Shown: one piece after another, positions 22,785 to 36,220 of the stretch | How the letters are laid out: the number at the start of each line of letters is the position of its first letter | Position numbering within the stretch: position 1 is the first letter of the stretch | NCBI GenBank assembly: GCA_020081605.1 | Contig: JAHREC010000018.1 | Span: forward strand, 6,324,001-6,388,000 | Length of the DNA: 64,000 bases | Reading direction: 5' to 3' | From: Albifimbria verrucaria | Lineage: Eukaryota > Ascomycota > Sordariomycetes > Hypocreales > Stachybotryaceae | Notes under the pieces: model-generated | The model's database searches: none | Told to the model about the DNA's origin: nothing | What the model saw: only the letters and a program-made list of their open reading frames with translations | Made by a program: the position numbers and the translations under genes

Positions 22785-25363
22785 ACTAGGCATATACAAT
22801 ACACCCTGTACGGACCTGTATAATAGAAAACGTCTCAATAATCGAGTACGAGCGGGTAGGTCTGACAGCTAACGTTCCTGACTTCCAAGTGAAAATTCCA
22901 GACAAGGGAGGAGGTTTTATTCCGTGTGCCACATGAAACATGGTCAGGGGAGACCACCCTCCCTACTCCATACTTGCAGTACATGGGTCGGCAAATCGGT
23001 TATTTGATGGTTGAGGTCCCCACAAAGCGGAGGCAGAGTCCGTGAAGAGCCAAACAGGACAAAACTACCTGATTCAGCTTGTTCGCCCGGTAATGATGAA
23101 CCGAACCCCAGAAATGGGGGCAGATCTGATCCAAAGATTTGATATGTCTGGTCACACGTTCGATTCACACGTGGTGAAATGGACAACTCTCTTGTCGTCC
23201 CAATTCGCCCAACGCAGCAAAAACTTCAATCCCTGTTCTCCATTAAGAGTGGATATGACAGGGCTCGACCTACGTCCGTTGCAAGAAATAATAATAATAG
23301 TCATCCTTGATAGCTTCGCTTTGTAGAGAGATGGCTGGTCATCTTCGAAACCCTCTAGATCACCAAATCAGTATTGGCAGGTTATAGTGGATAATATGCA
23401 TCTATTGCTATAAGGAACACAGCCAGACAACGTCTTCAGGGAAGAGCTATCCAGCTGGGACTAATCAACGCTGACCGAACAGCACTTATCTGTCCCTAAA
23501 AACCATCCCTTGGAAACTTGACGGGGCCTTGCAAGTTTGTCAAGGTATTCAGATTGAGCCCAATTCTCGCAGCTCTCAGCAACCAAGAAAAAATGAGGGG
23601 GCACCCTAGGGCCATTAGATGTGTATAGTTTCACAATACAGATCCGTCAGAGACCCGAGTAGCTACATGGTTGGATCATGACTATGGTCAATACAATATG
23701 CCCTAGTGAATTGGCAAGCTTACTGGTTTGGTATTAACGCAACTCTGTCACCGAGATCGAAGACTCTGCTACGAATATGACTCTGTGCTCAAGTAAGTAC
23801 GGATATGGCAAACTCGATTCCCCCACTCTGGGCCTTATCCCATCTGTCTTGGACTGGGGCTATTTTGAGGCGTCCTTGAAAACACTGTAATTTACTTCAT
23901 GATTGGAGACTTCCTTGGTTCCCCTCCTAAAGCCCCTGAGTCAGACCACCTCGCAGCACCTGTTGCTGGAATACATTGCAATAGACCTCGCTAAGTGGCA
24001 AGTTTGGCTTCCCTGTTGTTACCTGAGATGGACACCTTCCGCATACTGTGGAATGGAAGGCGAACTAGGCCGATCTTATTGCTATCGAAATACATTTGAC
24101 CGATTTGATCAGCTACATCGTTCAATGCCAGCGAATTGGTTAGATAATCATGACTCCACTGGTCGATAGCACGAGGTTCACAGCCGCTAGATTACCCGGC
24201 ATGCTGCCCTGATAATAATGATAAAAGACGAGATGAGACATATGACTGTTCGCAACGCTTGGTGGGCTCTCAAGCGACAATAAATCTGGGTTAGGGCCTA
24301 GCCAGTTCATAGGCCCTGGCGTCTGAAGCCAAGCTCACCCGAGGCATAACTTAAAATGTCTTGAACACTGGGACACGGTTCAATGTCATGTCCTAGGTGA
24401 AAAGAAAGGGCACCTGCCTCAATGGAAATACTAAGATCTCCGTAATTCCGTTCTTGAATAATGATCACTGGACTTCAGGAAAGAATTGTAAGTTTGACTA
24501 GATCCTCGTGCAGCTTCGCATCGCAGATTCATGCCCACCGACAGTATCATCACCTGGTAACATTGGTAAAATCTCCACAGCACTGGTGTTGCCTGATGTG
24601 CCGTAGGTTTTGGCCCACATTGTCCTGTGCGTTTGTGTTGGCATTTGCCCATGCTAGCAAGCCAACATAGAGAGACTTGTATCCCTGCACGATCCAGGGC
24701 AGTCGACGATCGTTATACTGTTATGAAATATCTCGCTTCTGGTATAGAATTGCGGATGAATGTCTCTCGCAGGCGTTTCCTATGCAAAGAGCCCATCTTC
24801 GACGCATAATGCGACAGCAGTAGATACTGCAGCTTAGCTTTCCTATGCGATTGTGATGATCTTCGGGGTGACAAGTGAGACGACGCCCTAACAGAACGTG
24901 ACCAGGGCCATATTCATGGGCCAAGAAGTCGGCAGTAGTTCAGAGTTGACGGTCCGAGTTTCATGCAAACCACTGTATTGAAGCACTCCTGGAGACGGGG
25001 AAATAAAAATTCAATGTCTTTAGTGAACGTTTTTTGCCAAACTGTGTCAACTGTCGCGTTAAAGTCAAAACAAGACCTACAAGTATCCTGCCATAAGTTC
25101 AAGTCAATTGATCATGCCACATGACCCATTTAAGTTGTTGATGTAACCCCATCTAAGAACCCTAACATACATAGGCTGAATGGTGGAGCTCATCAAGATC
25201 CGATTCTCGTCGTCGGGTGGTCACGGTCAACAGGCAAAATTGATAATGTAGCAAATTTCCATTTGTAAACTTGGAGAATCAAGTTATAATCACAATCCTA
25301 CCCGCTCTAGTACACTGTCAAGAAGAATACATCAACTCATAGTCCTTCTTGAGTGGCGGCCAA
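22785..25363. other. Gene-poor intergenic stretch, 2.6 kb
   Basis: I searched both strands for exons, repeat arms and transposase motifs and support nothing. Reading frames stay below about 170 codons and lack recognisable domains. Confidence 0.5.
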
Positions 25364-26784
25364 TATTATTCATCTCTTTTTTATGAACTCAATGACGTTC
25401 TCGGTTACGAAGAAACCATTATCATCTTTCAAATCGCGACTGGGCTCTATGCCAAAGCTTTCGTCCCCCTCAAGAATGATCTTCTTCAGAGCTCTCAGGA
25501 GATTGCTGCGGTGCTCCACCCTGCTAGATCCGAAGAGTTAGGCACAGGAACGGAGGTTTTGATGACGTTATTCCAGATATAGACCTTCTGTTCTTCAATC
25601 AACCATTGAGACCGGCGTGTGTAATATTCGTTTTTGATATTAAACCGCTCCATTGCTTCATCGGTGATTTCGTCCCTCGTGGTCCGTTGGTGGAGGTATC
25701 GCTGCTCAGACCGACAACGAGGGATAAAATCATCAATCCATTGTCGAAAAAATGGCCGATGCTTCATCCGTTTTCGGTCATTGGACTTGAGTTGTAGAGG
25801 AAATTCAGTAGATGCAGAATCCGTTTGGTGTCCAGCATGGAACATGCGGCATTGGGCAATGTACTCGTACATCTCTTCCACATCATCAAATGGCTTCTCC
25901 CAATAATCTTCTATGGGCAAACCAAGAAAATTAAGAACATCGGCAGGTTCAGAGGAAAGAAATACCTTGGCCTGTTTCTTGTTCTTAGTCTCGATCTCGG
26001 GGATTCTCAGCCACATCGCATCGTCGTCAACGGTGAGACCGTACGGGCGAATCACAGTTCCAAGCAAATTCCAAATGTCTCCGTGAGAATGCTTGAAGAG
26101 CATCCACTGAAGCTGCTGAAGCGAATTGCAGATTTTGATATCGACTTGGATGAATTTTTCCAGTTCTGCACAATCTCCAGGCGAACCAGCTTCCTTGGTT
26201 GTGGGTTCGTCATTTTGTAGATCCGATGGCCATGGGATCGCAAAATTTGCTGAAGTGCTTTTACCTTTCTCGTGAATCAGTCTCGTAGCACCGATAGCAT
26301 CTTTGATAGTATTGAAAGCGTGCTTGATGTCGCTGCTGGCGTATAGTGGCCAAGCAACTACAATATCGATGTCGCCAAAATCTAGTTTGCTTGCACCCTC
26401 AATCGGTGTTGCGACACATGAGTATAATTGTCTTAATATTTCATGGTATCGTGCTTTCACAGCGGTGTAAACCTGTCTTGACATCCTGGGTGTAAGGATG
26501 GGGTCTGTGCCCGACGAGAAAGCAGAGCCACCCATATCGTGCCAGTGGAGCGCAGTCCAATCTAGGTTGGTCCCTGGGAGTTGGAAAAGCGGAGAGATAT
26601 CGTAGGGCCGTATACGAAGTGGTTAGCTGTGACACTCTTGTGTAATGGACGCGTAATGTCCAAGTTTTGGAGCGATTCAAAGGTGGGTAGATTTTCTGGG
26701 GAAAGAAAGTTAGTGCTGCATGTTGTAAAATTATTTTCGACACTTGACCATATGATGATATAGCCTCCAACTGCTGAGCTGCAT
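25364..26784 (-). CDS. Nucleotidyltransferase-fold protein of unknown function (three single-base frameshifts)
   Basis: Predicted 456-residue protein. The large central frame (25495-26535) contains LDFGDIDIVVAWP, a D-x-D signature of the nucleotidyltransferase (pol-beta-like) fold. Two helices earlier is the segment SGTDPILTPRMSRQVY, and later RPYGLTVDDDAMWLRI and a Lys/Arg-rich part (SNDRKRMKHRPFFRQW). Upstream, TRPLHKSVTANHFVYGPTIS and FQLPGTNLDWTALHWHD join it if one base is added in AAAA at 26585-26588. A first small exon (26749-26784) with an intron at 26696-26748 gives the start, again with one missing base. The 3' end continues beyond the apparent stop if one base is added at CCC 25519-25521. 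The substrate (nucleic acid, protein or small molecule) cannot be told. It stands alone in gene-poor DNA. Confidence 0.68.
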
Positions 26785-29700
26785 TGTTTTACAAGAAAAT
26801 CATGCTAGCAATACAAAAACGAAACCCGGTGAGCACCCACAGCAGGGTAAGTTTTATTGCGAAGGAGACAACACGAAGCCTTACCTCAGAGCTTTGCAAC
26901 AAGACAAAGGATTTGTCTCTTATAATTTTCTGTTCCTATCGCCTTTTGATTCTCGTCTCGGGTTTCTTCCACTTGTTCCCATTCGTGTGTCTCCCCGTTT
27001 GAACCAAGGCAATTGATGCTGGCCTATCACTGCCGAAAGGTTAGCAGCGCATCACACAAATGGAATTGATGAATCCATGTTACTAACAGCCAACAACACT
27101 GATTGAAGATCGTGTACTCGTCTTCTGACTCATGAGCAATGACAGGGCGACCAATCCCAAGCTCTAGGTTAGGTTGGATTGCCCGTAAGTGAGTCGTAAA
27201 AGAAGGACTGATGTGGGAGATTTGATGATTGATAGTGTTAATAATTTGGAAAGGATTCGCAAAAGTGATACTTTACTGAGGCCGCAAATTGTTGCGCTCA
27301 AAGGAGACGAGAGAAAATGTCGACTTGCAAGATGATTCAGAGCGTATAATGGTTGGGGCTGAGCCGCAAGTAGTCTGAATGACCTCGTAGCAATACGGAT
27401 AAAACGACGCTCCGTGAATCACTCAAGGGACTGTATGCTTACGTGAGGTACCCCAGTGAGCATACTAAGTAAGGTAGGTAGGTACTTGCAACTTACAGTC
27501 TACATACTTGAGTCCTTCAACGAAATGAAAAGAGGAATTGAATGGTACGATGTAATGTTTCTTATGATCTTGAGTTAAATGGCTCATACCACTTGAAATT
27601 TTACTGCCTACCCATTGTCTCTCGGTACCGTAGGTGTTAGTCGTGGGCACGTATTTCCTGGATTTGTGCGGTCGTTTTTCATGGATTTCGGACAGCCGGC
27701 CTGTGATGAAAAGACTACTCAATCAATTCACGAACATGTCGCTAGACAATAAAATTTATACAAAAATTATCTACTGGTTTTTAGTCATATGCAAAGGTCT
27801 CATTATCATGATACCAACTCGTTATATAACCTTACAGGCGCCATACATTTGTCGTAGGCATCTAGTTTCCCAGACCATTGCGACCATTACGAACATTACT
27901 CGTGAGGGAGTCTTCCAGCGAAGCTGAGGACGGGGTTGACCGGGAGTGGAACACACTGCAATTTGGGGCCGGCAACAGAGAGTCGGGTCTGATGGTCAGC
28001 TAGAATCACGCACTTCTGTCTATAGAATGGACTCTTACCCCTACGGAGAGTGAAAAACCAGAGGCAGCCGGAACAGGATCCGGGCTGTTTAAAGGCTTCT
28101 AAGTTTCCAATCAAGTGTAATCGGAATGGCGCCGCAATTTTGCGTCTGTACGAGAAGGACAGTGTAAAGGCAAGACTGGGCGAATTGCACACTGAAGTCT
28201 TATGCCATGGCAATTAGCACTCATCTCAAAGAAAATGAATGGACTGTATAGCTATGGGAGGAGTGAAGTAAGTCTAAATACGTAATAATTTTGCCATGCA
28301 AGTACATCAGTCGTAGCTCCAAGGTAGTCTTTTCAGCTACTGTACATAGTAAGCTCGCTTGGACCATCGGGATTTGTTGCCCTGATCAACGGGACGCCCG
28401 AAGCTAATGGTCATGAGCAAACGCAGTACCATGGCTGAAGCCACTTCGCAGTGGCTTTGCAGAAAAAATAACAGATCGGATTGGAGGGATATTGTCAGAG
28501 AGAAAAGCTCCATGACACACGTAAAAGCAAATTCAAGACAAACGGTTGCCTGTACCTGGGGTAAATTTACATGCACTGCTGGCTGACTTATCGCGTACCA
28601 TCAACTGGAACCCGCCATTGCATTTTGGTCCACTTGAGTGTGGTGCAAATGGAAAGAGGTGTTTCTTTTGTCTCACATCACACCTTCGGGTGCGTCATAG
28701 TCTCAGAAAAGAGGCCTGTGATTTACCTTCAATACTATTGATAGATTCTTACGAAGTTGGGGATTCGTTCTGCCACATATCACTCAAGGCAATACTGGCA
28801 GCAAGTCTTCAGATGTTTTTAGTGGCAAGGCGTTAGAAGTATGCATAACCTCCTTAATCAACAGAAAGCGACTCAGAAAATAGTAACAGGAATCAACAAG
28901 TTTTCGGAATGCTCAATTGCAATTGATCTTGGACTGTTCACTTCAATTTATTGCAGCATCTCATCGGCCGTATCGGGATCTGTAGTTGTGCCGTTTAAGC
29001 TAGGCGCTAAATCTACACCTCAGTTATTATGACAAGGTCACCTAACGATGGAGAGCTGTTTCTTCTCATGCGCATGGGGCATTGCTGGAGCCGGTTGCAG
29101 GAAAGGTTTTAAAAGCGCTCATAGCAAATATACGAGGAAACAAATAAACGTCGAATAATGACTCGAACTTGAAGAAGATGTAAGCTGAGCTTACATTATT
29201 TATTTGATGTGAGCTCTGTGTGAATGTGTGTGGAGGGCTGGCAAATTATTGGATCTGATGGATGTCCGAGGGTTGAATCTCTCAACGAATTTTCTCAGTT
29301 TGCTGGTAAATGCTGTTGCCCATTATCCTTGTAACTGCTAAACTCGAACAGACAAAGATTATCTTCCTCAAATGCATGCCAAGTGATGAACCAGAGAGTG
29401 GGGTTGGCGCATTCGCAACAGCTCTTTGACAATGCCACTTTGCGGTCGGACTTGGCGAGCTTCTAATCATTGTTGCATGAACCTGCCGGCAAGCCTCTAG
29501 TATGGTAACCGATCCCGGCGCTAGTCACAATGCCGAGGAGAAAATCACATTTTCAAGAACCTCATAGGCCACGGATGCTCCTCAATTGACCAAATAACCC
29601 CACCGCTTCCTAGTCTCAAACTCACCCCCGATTAGCGGGCGTTTAGCAAGGAAGCTGCCTCGAGAACACGAGCAAAACGGGCCGCCTGAGTGTCAATACG

Positions 29701-30180
29701 AGAGCAAAACAAGCCCTGGCCAACTCTGGGACGGGAAAGATGGGGCGAGTAGGAGGCTTTTTAAGGGGCTGTCTTCTCAACACGAACTGCTAATAGAATA
29801 GAAGGGACGTCCCGGGGTCCCCGTGTGGCTGCAGGGCGGCTTGCATAAACGGGGCAATGACGATACAGCAGCAATTAAGGTGCTGTGCAGTCCAGGTACC
29901 CGCGAGTGTCGCTGAAATTACCCCATAATTATATATTGTTCTGGAAGAGCTCCAAGGACAGGATCCATCTCCAGACAGGCACCTCAGCTCGTAGGGCAAT
30001 ATATATAATGCGGAGGCTGTTGTCACATTGTTAAGGTTCTTGGTTTCCTCCACCACCCTCGTTCACCAGCTTTTGAGCAGTTGTTCCAAATTCATCGCCA
30101 CAGTCATTGCATCTTGGCTTGAATCGTCCTTCGTTATAAACAACTTGCTTGCCTTTCTTTCAGCATTTAACTCTTTCATA
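26785..30180. other. Gene-poor intergenic stretch, 3.4 kb
   Basis: The largest gap of the window. No frame longer than about 105 codons, no paired repeats and no transposon motif that I could recognise. The right end should hold the promoter of tyrosinase B, where TATATATAA lies near 30000. Confidence 0.5.
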
Positions 30181-31318
30181 ATGTTGTCCCGATCGATACT
30201 TACCGTCCTCTCTCTCGTGGCTGCCGCCGCCACGAGTGCAATTCCTCGTGCCGATAATGCCTGTACTAGCCCGGTCGTACGGAAGGAGTGGCGCGAGTTG
30301 ACCGACACGGAAAAGGCTGAATACATCCGTGCAGCCGTTTGTCTACGCGGCCTGCCCAAGGCGAAGTATGCTTATCTCGATGCTGTCACCACACGCATGG
30401 ATGATTTGGTATACACCCACTTTGCTCTCAACGAAGACATCCACTTTGTAGCCAACTTCCTCCCGTGGCACCGTTGGTTCGTGAAGCTACATGAAGATCT
30501 GCTTCGCGACGAATGTGGTTTCACCGGTACTCAGCCGTACTGGGATTGGAGTATCGATGCCGACAAGCAGGATATGCCCAACTCACCCATTTTCGACCCC
30601 GTCACCGGCTTCGGTGGTGACGGCAAGCGCACCAACAACACCGAGCCTGGTTTCCAGCGCTGTGTCATTGATGGACCATTTGCCAACACAAATCTCACAC
30701 TAGCTATGGGTTGGCCTGACATGAACGTCCGTGGCGATCGCTTGCATTGTTTCACACGCGAATTCAATGGCGGTTTAGGCCTTGATGAAAATGGCGAGAC
30801 CATCATCGGTGACATGCAGGTTACAGCCTATAACTCCAAAGTCATGAACACAATCTATGCCTTCGACAACTTCCCCAACATGGTCGAGATGCTTGAAGGA
30901 TTGCCGCACGCACAGAGTTTGTCACCCACTAGCTTGCTTGCCTATTCTAGCAGAGATGTTAACATGGAATGCAGTTCACAGCGTCATCTTCGGTGACATG
31001 GGCCCTGCTACCTCGCCCAATGAGCCGCTATTTTTCCTGCACCACGCCAACGTTGACCGTGCTTGGGCAAAGGTACGCCTTCCCTCGGCCACACCATACA
31101 GTCGAAACATAGAAGATTGCTAACATTCACGATAGTGGCAAGGGCGCAATGCCACACGCCTGGTTGACTACGCCGGCTTCCGAGACCGCGCCGATACTAT
31201 TCCTGCCTCGATCACTGACACCATGCCCATTTTGGAACTTGGTGAAGTTGAGCCAATTGTCAAGGATTACATGGATATTCAAGCTGGTCCTTTGTGCTAC
31301 ACCTATTCATCAATGTAA
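30181..31318 (+). CDS. Secreted tyrosinase/catechol oxidase B
   Basis: Intact 338-residue type-3 copper enzyme. Exons are 30181-30916, 30975-31072 and 31136-31318, with introns of 58 and 63 bp (branch sites gttaac and gctaac). The first 20 residues form a signal peptide (MLSRSILTVLSLVAAAATSA). CuA: YTHFALNEDIHFVANF and LPWHRWFVKLHEDLL. CuB: GLPHAQIHSVIFGDM across intron 1, and SPNEPLFFLHHANVDRAWAK. The end is GPLCYTYSSM. I chose the ATG at 30181 because it opens the signal peptide; an upstream non-ATG extension is not supported. The layout is that of the short secreted fungal tyrosinases used in melanin formation, phenol oxidation or tailoring of secondary metabolites. No frameshift. Confidence 0.94.
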
Positions 31319-32170
31319 CTTCTGCAGCAAATATGGGTTTGCCCTGTACTGTATAACATTTTTATGACTCGCATCGGACACGGTAAAAATAGACTGGAAA
31401 ATTTATGAGCATTTTGAATCAGAGTTAAGAGTAAGATGAGAAGTGAGTGGCCGCCATTAGTCACCGCTAAGGCGGGTCGACCAGAATTTTTGACATGAAA
31501 GAAATGGAACTTTTGAGGCCAACATGATCAAAATATTATGCGATGCACCTTGTCAAATGCTTTTGATGCAGCATCTTGTTCACTCTCAGTATCCATAATC
31601 GTACCCCAAGAATGGGAGACCTCTTACATTCTTCATAGAGCAATTTGATGAATTACCATAGCTCATAGATGTGGTAGTGCTGTCACAATTGAACCACGAT
31701 AAAGAAAGATGGGGAGGTAAAGCATGTGTCGCTTTCGTAAATGAATTATTGGCCCCAGTCTTTCACATTACACTGGCTACTGCGTAGGGATCTGGAAGAA
31801 CCTTCCGCGTGAAGAACAAAGAGGATGGCCGGACTCCAAGCAACTACCAACTACCCCTGCAAACTGACTGGGGCAATAGATTTGTGATCTTTGAGTGCCA
31901 CTGATGGTATCAAAATATACGAATTACTCCATTAGTACCTACCAATATTCTTCGAAAAAGGGTTTACAACTAGTAGTATCTCATACTAGTCCGAGATGCA
32001 AGGATCTGAATGTGCCGCAGTCACCATCAATGGATAATATGAAGTTGAATGAGTAATTCTTTGGATTGGTTCTATATGTCTATTGACTGAAGCTTCCAAA
32101 CCAATTAATTGATGAGACCATGTAAATCAAGAAGCTCGTGAATTCACGCGATGATGGGTATTTTTCGTCT
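31319..32170. other. Intergenic between convergent tyrosinase B and sugar transporter
   Basis: 0.85 kb, AT-rich, no gene seen; it should hold both 3' untranslated regions. Confidence 0.5.
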
Positions 32171-34475
32171 TCATGCCTTGGTCTGCTCAACCTTCTCAAT
32201 GATGGGCGCAGGCCTCTCAATCTTTGTCGCAAGATGTGTCGCTTGAAGAAGTATGGTAGCGAAACCCTTAGCTCGTGTGAGATGAAACTCTTTGTTGGGA
32301 CTGAAAAGACCTCTGTTCGTTTGTTAGCTTGGTGAAAATTGATAGACAATCAATGCACGTACGGTCTAGTTCTTCCAAAGTCATTTGCTTAGTCTCTCGA
32401 ACAAAGCAGAATATCATAAACCATGCTATCAGATTCAGTGCCGCGTAGAACCCAACTGGAATATAGTCAGCATGCAAGTCTTGGTGCCATTCATAGAAAT
32501 CTCTTACATGCTCCAGTCGGTGTCATAACTGTCTTCATTCGGGGAAGGTGAGGCCAAGAACTCCAGCTACGCGGTGTTAGCAATATTACCAAGCACAAAC
32601 ACGAGAGGTGAAACTAACCAAAGGTGTTGTTGATGCACACAGCCCAAGCCATACCCTGCTCACGCTGGATGGTAGGGAAGACCTCGGCAGAATACTGGAA
32701 AGCGACTGGACCTTCACCCAAGCAATACGCGATGGTGAAGAGGTAGACGAAGCTACTCTAATTAGCAGAGACCCAAGACATGATGCACAAGCATAACTTA
32801 CAGTACAACCGGCCCAATCTTGGCAGCACGATCATCGGTGTTGTTTAAGAGAGATAGACCAGCCGCGAGGAGGAACACACACATGAGCGGGAATGTCTGT
32901 GTAAAAGTTTAGTGAAGTTCACGTCAACTGTTTGAAGGGTGCAGCTTACAGCCAGTGTCAAAAATCTTCGGCCCTTGGTATCGATCAGGAATAGTGTAGG
33001 AATAGTGAAGACGACCTGGATGGCACCATAACCAAGAGAAGCGTACAAAGCTTGGTCTTGAGTGTAGCCAACATCTCTGAAGATGCTCGAACTGTAGAAT
33101 GAGATAACTGCGGGTGTGTGAGTCAATTGCTGGCATTTTATTGACTGAGCAACTTACTGTTGATTCCACACATTTGCTGTGCCAGCATGACCGTTGAAGC
33201 ACCATAGTTGGCTCTTCGGATTCTTGGAACCGCAAAGCAGTCCCAGAGACGAGCAAAGTATCCAGCACCTCTAGCCTCCTTAAGCTCTTCTTGATAGATG
33301 ACGTAAGAGTAGTAGAAGTCACGAGCTCCGATGATGGGATGCGCTCGAAGCTTGCACATAGATTCGAAGGCCTTGGCGTGCCTTCCGTGTTTCATCAGCC
33401 AACGAGGTGATTCTGGGCAGAAGTAAATACCGGCTGCCAGAACAAAAGCAGGGATGAAGGCGGATCCCAACTCCAGACGCCAGGCGATATCACCGACGTC
33501 CTTGACGATGACATTGGCGCAGAAACCAAGGAAAATACCTGAAAGGTTAGTCGATTTCCATTATATCAGTATCATTTCTCTTACCAATAGTAACCCAGAG
33601 TTGCCAGAACATAACAAGCGCTCCACGAATGCGGGCCGGGGCCATCTCTGCCGAGTAGATCGGAACTGTGGCATTCTTGGCGCCAATGCCAATACCCATG
33701 ACGAAGCGTGCTGCGAAAAGACCCTGCCATGACTGTGCAAAACCAGAACCAATGGGTGTAGCAATCAAACAGCAAGCAGTGATGAAGATTTCACCTCGTC
33801 TGCCGAAGTAGTGGTTGAGGGATCAACGATGAAGGCGCCACTAAGAGGAGTCAGTGCAAGGCCAGGTTAGTTATCGAGCGACAACATACATTAGTCCTGC
33901 GGTGAGGAAGATGATGGAGTTGATGATTCCCACAATCCACTCGTCTGTAGCAGTTTGGTCGATGCCGAATTCCTTCGGGAATGACAGATTGGCGCCGTTG
34001 GCACCTGTTTGATCCCATCCCTGTGTAGCAGCTCCGACGGCGCAAAGACCGATCGAGTACCAGAGCATCTTTGGTCCGTGCCATTTGTGTGTCTTTTCGT
34101 ACATGAGGGCATATCGCTCTTCGTCTGTCAAGTCAGGAATGGAGTCAAAGCCATCCATGTCTCTCGCGACAAGCGCTGCTCGGCCAAACAACTCCGCATG
34201 CTCCGACATGCCGTTCGATTCAGCGAAGGTGCGCGCCTCAGCAACGACGTCCTCAATTGATTTGTTCTGTAAAGGTTAGTATGTAGACATGGAAGAGCTT
34301 GACCAGAGAGCCGAACCTTCAGAGGATTCTCGACAATGTTGAGTGCGACGGATTTGCGACGGCCAGCTGGAGCATCTGCGTGTTCTACCACGCCGCTTGG
34401 CTCATGTAAGCCATCCGAGGCGTTCTTCTCATGGTGAGAAACATCGCTGTTTCCGGCAGCCAATTCTTTATCCAT
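32171..34475 (-). CDS. MFS sugar-porter family transporter (hexose/polyol type)
   Basis: Twelve-helix proton symporter of roughly 540 residues. Exon 1 is 34317-34475; further GT-AG introns separate the helices. Family signatures: [20 protein letters not shown] (helix 1 with the polar pair), the RxGRR-type loop [29 protein letters not shown] (helix 4), the PESPRWL motif after helix 6, [13 protein letters not shown] in the central loop, [11 protein letters not shown] (helix 7) and [12 protein letters not shown]. Just before the end is [14 protein letters not shown]. One base is missing in GGG at 33819-33821 and in TTT at 32223-32225; the latter moves the stop to 32171. The long N-terminal tail suggests inositol/polyol-like members, but I cannot fix the substrate. 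A TATA-like element lies near 34571. Confidence 0.87.
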
Positions 34476-36220
34476 GGTGACTCGCTAATGAGAACCAGAC
34501 GTTGGAAGAAGGGATGGGTAAAGAAAAAGACAATCGAACGGAATCTTTCACAACTGCAAGTACTGTTGGGTTGTATATAAGTCGAGTTCAGAGCCTTGCA
34601 CAGGCCCACCCAACCTCCCACACTTAAACCTGCTTCCCGCCCTGACAGGGATGGCTTGGATGCCGGAGGCTAACACGGCACAAAACGTACTGTACTGCAT
34701 GGTACATACCTTGGCCGATCCCCTGAGGGCCCTATTGCAGCTGGGGATATGCTTATGTGCAGTAGGAGAGCACATGCATAGTGTGATTTGCTATTCCATA
34801 GTGGATCTCAATAACTTCAACTTGGTAGTTTCGGCCAGCATTGGTAACAAGACGAAAATGAATTGTTCATACCTGGACCAGAGACGAGGCCTTACGCAGG
34901 AGAACCCCTTTCCCATGGGGCGGCGTCTGTCCTGATTAGCTGTGTTGGTTTTAAGCATGGCTTCATCTGACGTCGTTGGCAGCACTTCCAACAGCGCCAT
35001 CGCGTGCCAAGACTGCGCTGCAACACAAACAAGGTTTAGGGCCTGTTTCCGTCGATCTTCCTTCGCCCTGTTTTTTCCACAATCGGTGGAGCCACGAGAG
35101 CTCAAGCGAATCCCATGGCTTGCCACGCATCCAGGATAGAATGCTCCGACCTCTAAGCCAATGCTCGGCCAAACCTGGGCAGAAGCTTAATCCGTTGATC
35201 TCCTTATTCAAACGACACGACCAGCCGGTGAACAATACGGGCATCCGAAAGGAAGGCGGGGAATGGATGATGATGGGGTAGCACAGGGCAGTGGTAGTGA
35301 TCGTGTGAGATGACAATAATGGGTCCGGTGCATCCGACCGTCATTTAACTGACCGGGGTCAATTGTTGCTGCCTAGTTGCCGATCCCACAATACAGCATC
35401 ACCGGGGCAAGCCTACCTCTGCACGGCATGGTCCGGGGCCAAAATTCGGCCTATCAACAGGAAGACAAGGAGAAGGAAGACGAGATGGAGGGTTCCAAGA
35501 AGTGATGCCTAAGGACCCGCGGCTATCCGAGCATTCTCAGTTGCCGGGCACTGAAAGTTGCTGCCCTTCCGGGGTGGCTTCGGTGGGTGTCTGTTGATTG
35601 AAGATTCCAGGTCACGGACTCGACCACACCCAGCATATTATGGTTCTCACCAATCAGAGAGCTATGACTGGGTTATGAATGACCAGCCAACAAGCGAGAC
35701 TGAAGGATGCCAAGCAGAAAAAAGAGAAAAAGAAGAATCCTTACAGTCTTGACAATGGGCAGGCATTAATCTTATCAACCCTTGGGCTCGCTACATAATA
35801 ATGGCGAATTTTTCTCCTAGGATCCCCGTGAAAATTTCCAGCGCGGAAGAATCAGACTGAGCACCGACATGAGCTCGGGAAGAATAACCTCACTCTCCTC
35901 AGAGAGCCACTACTTCGTCCTCTCTATGGAGTACCATGCAGACAAAAAGAGCAAGACGCGGGGAAACTGGAGATGCTCAGGGCCATTTAATCCGGTAGGC
36001 CCAGTGTTCTGCCACTAGGCCGGGACTACTCACCCTCTGGCTACTGCGCAACTTAGTGTTGTATGGAGTACTGAGTAGGTACATTCCCCATTGTGGGGAA
36101 AACATTACCCCATGAAGCATCAAGTATAAAGCAGTAAATGTTGGGATGTAACTCTCCCCATGCCTTGCCATAGTTCTATCCAAGTCGAGCCGTGTTCGGA
36201 GTTTTTGTGAATTGAACAAA
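34476..36220. other. Divergent promoter region of the sugar porter (-) and alpha/beta hydrolase (+)
   Basis: 1.75 kb, no gene seen. Contains a TATA-like element near 34571 and the inverted repeat at 36084-36100. Confidence 0.5.
36084..36100. promoter_or_regulatory. Perfect 7-bp inverted repeat, TTCCCCA-3-TGGGGAA
   Basis: The two 7-bp arms with a 3-bp spacer lie 121-137 bp upstream of the alpha/beta hydrolase start. This position and symmetry suit a dimeric regulator, but I do not recognise the factor. The symmetry is seen; the role is a guess. Confidence 0.35.

Noticed and set aside
23140..23180. tRNA-like B-box (cgttcgattca)
   Set aside because: No matching A-box, acceptor stem or cloverleaf could be drawn around it.
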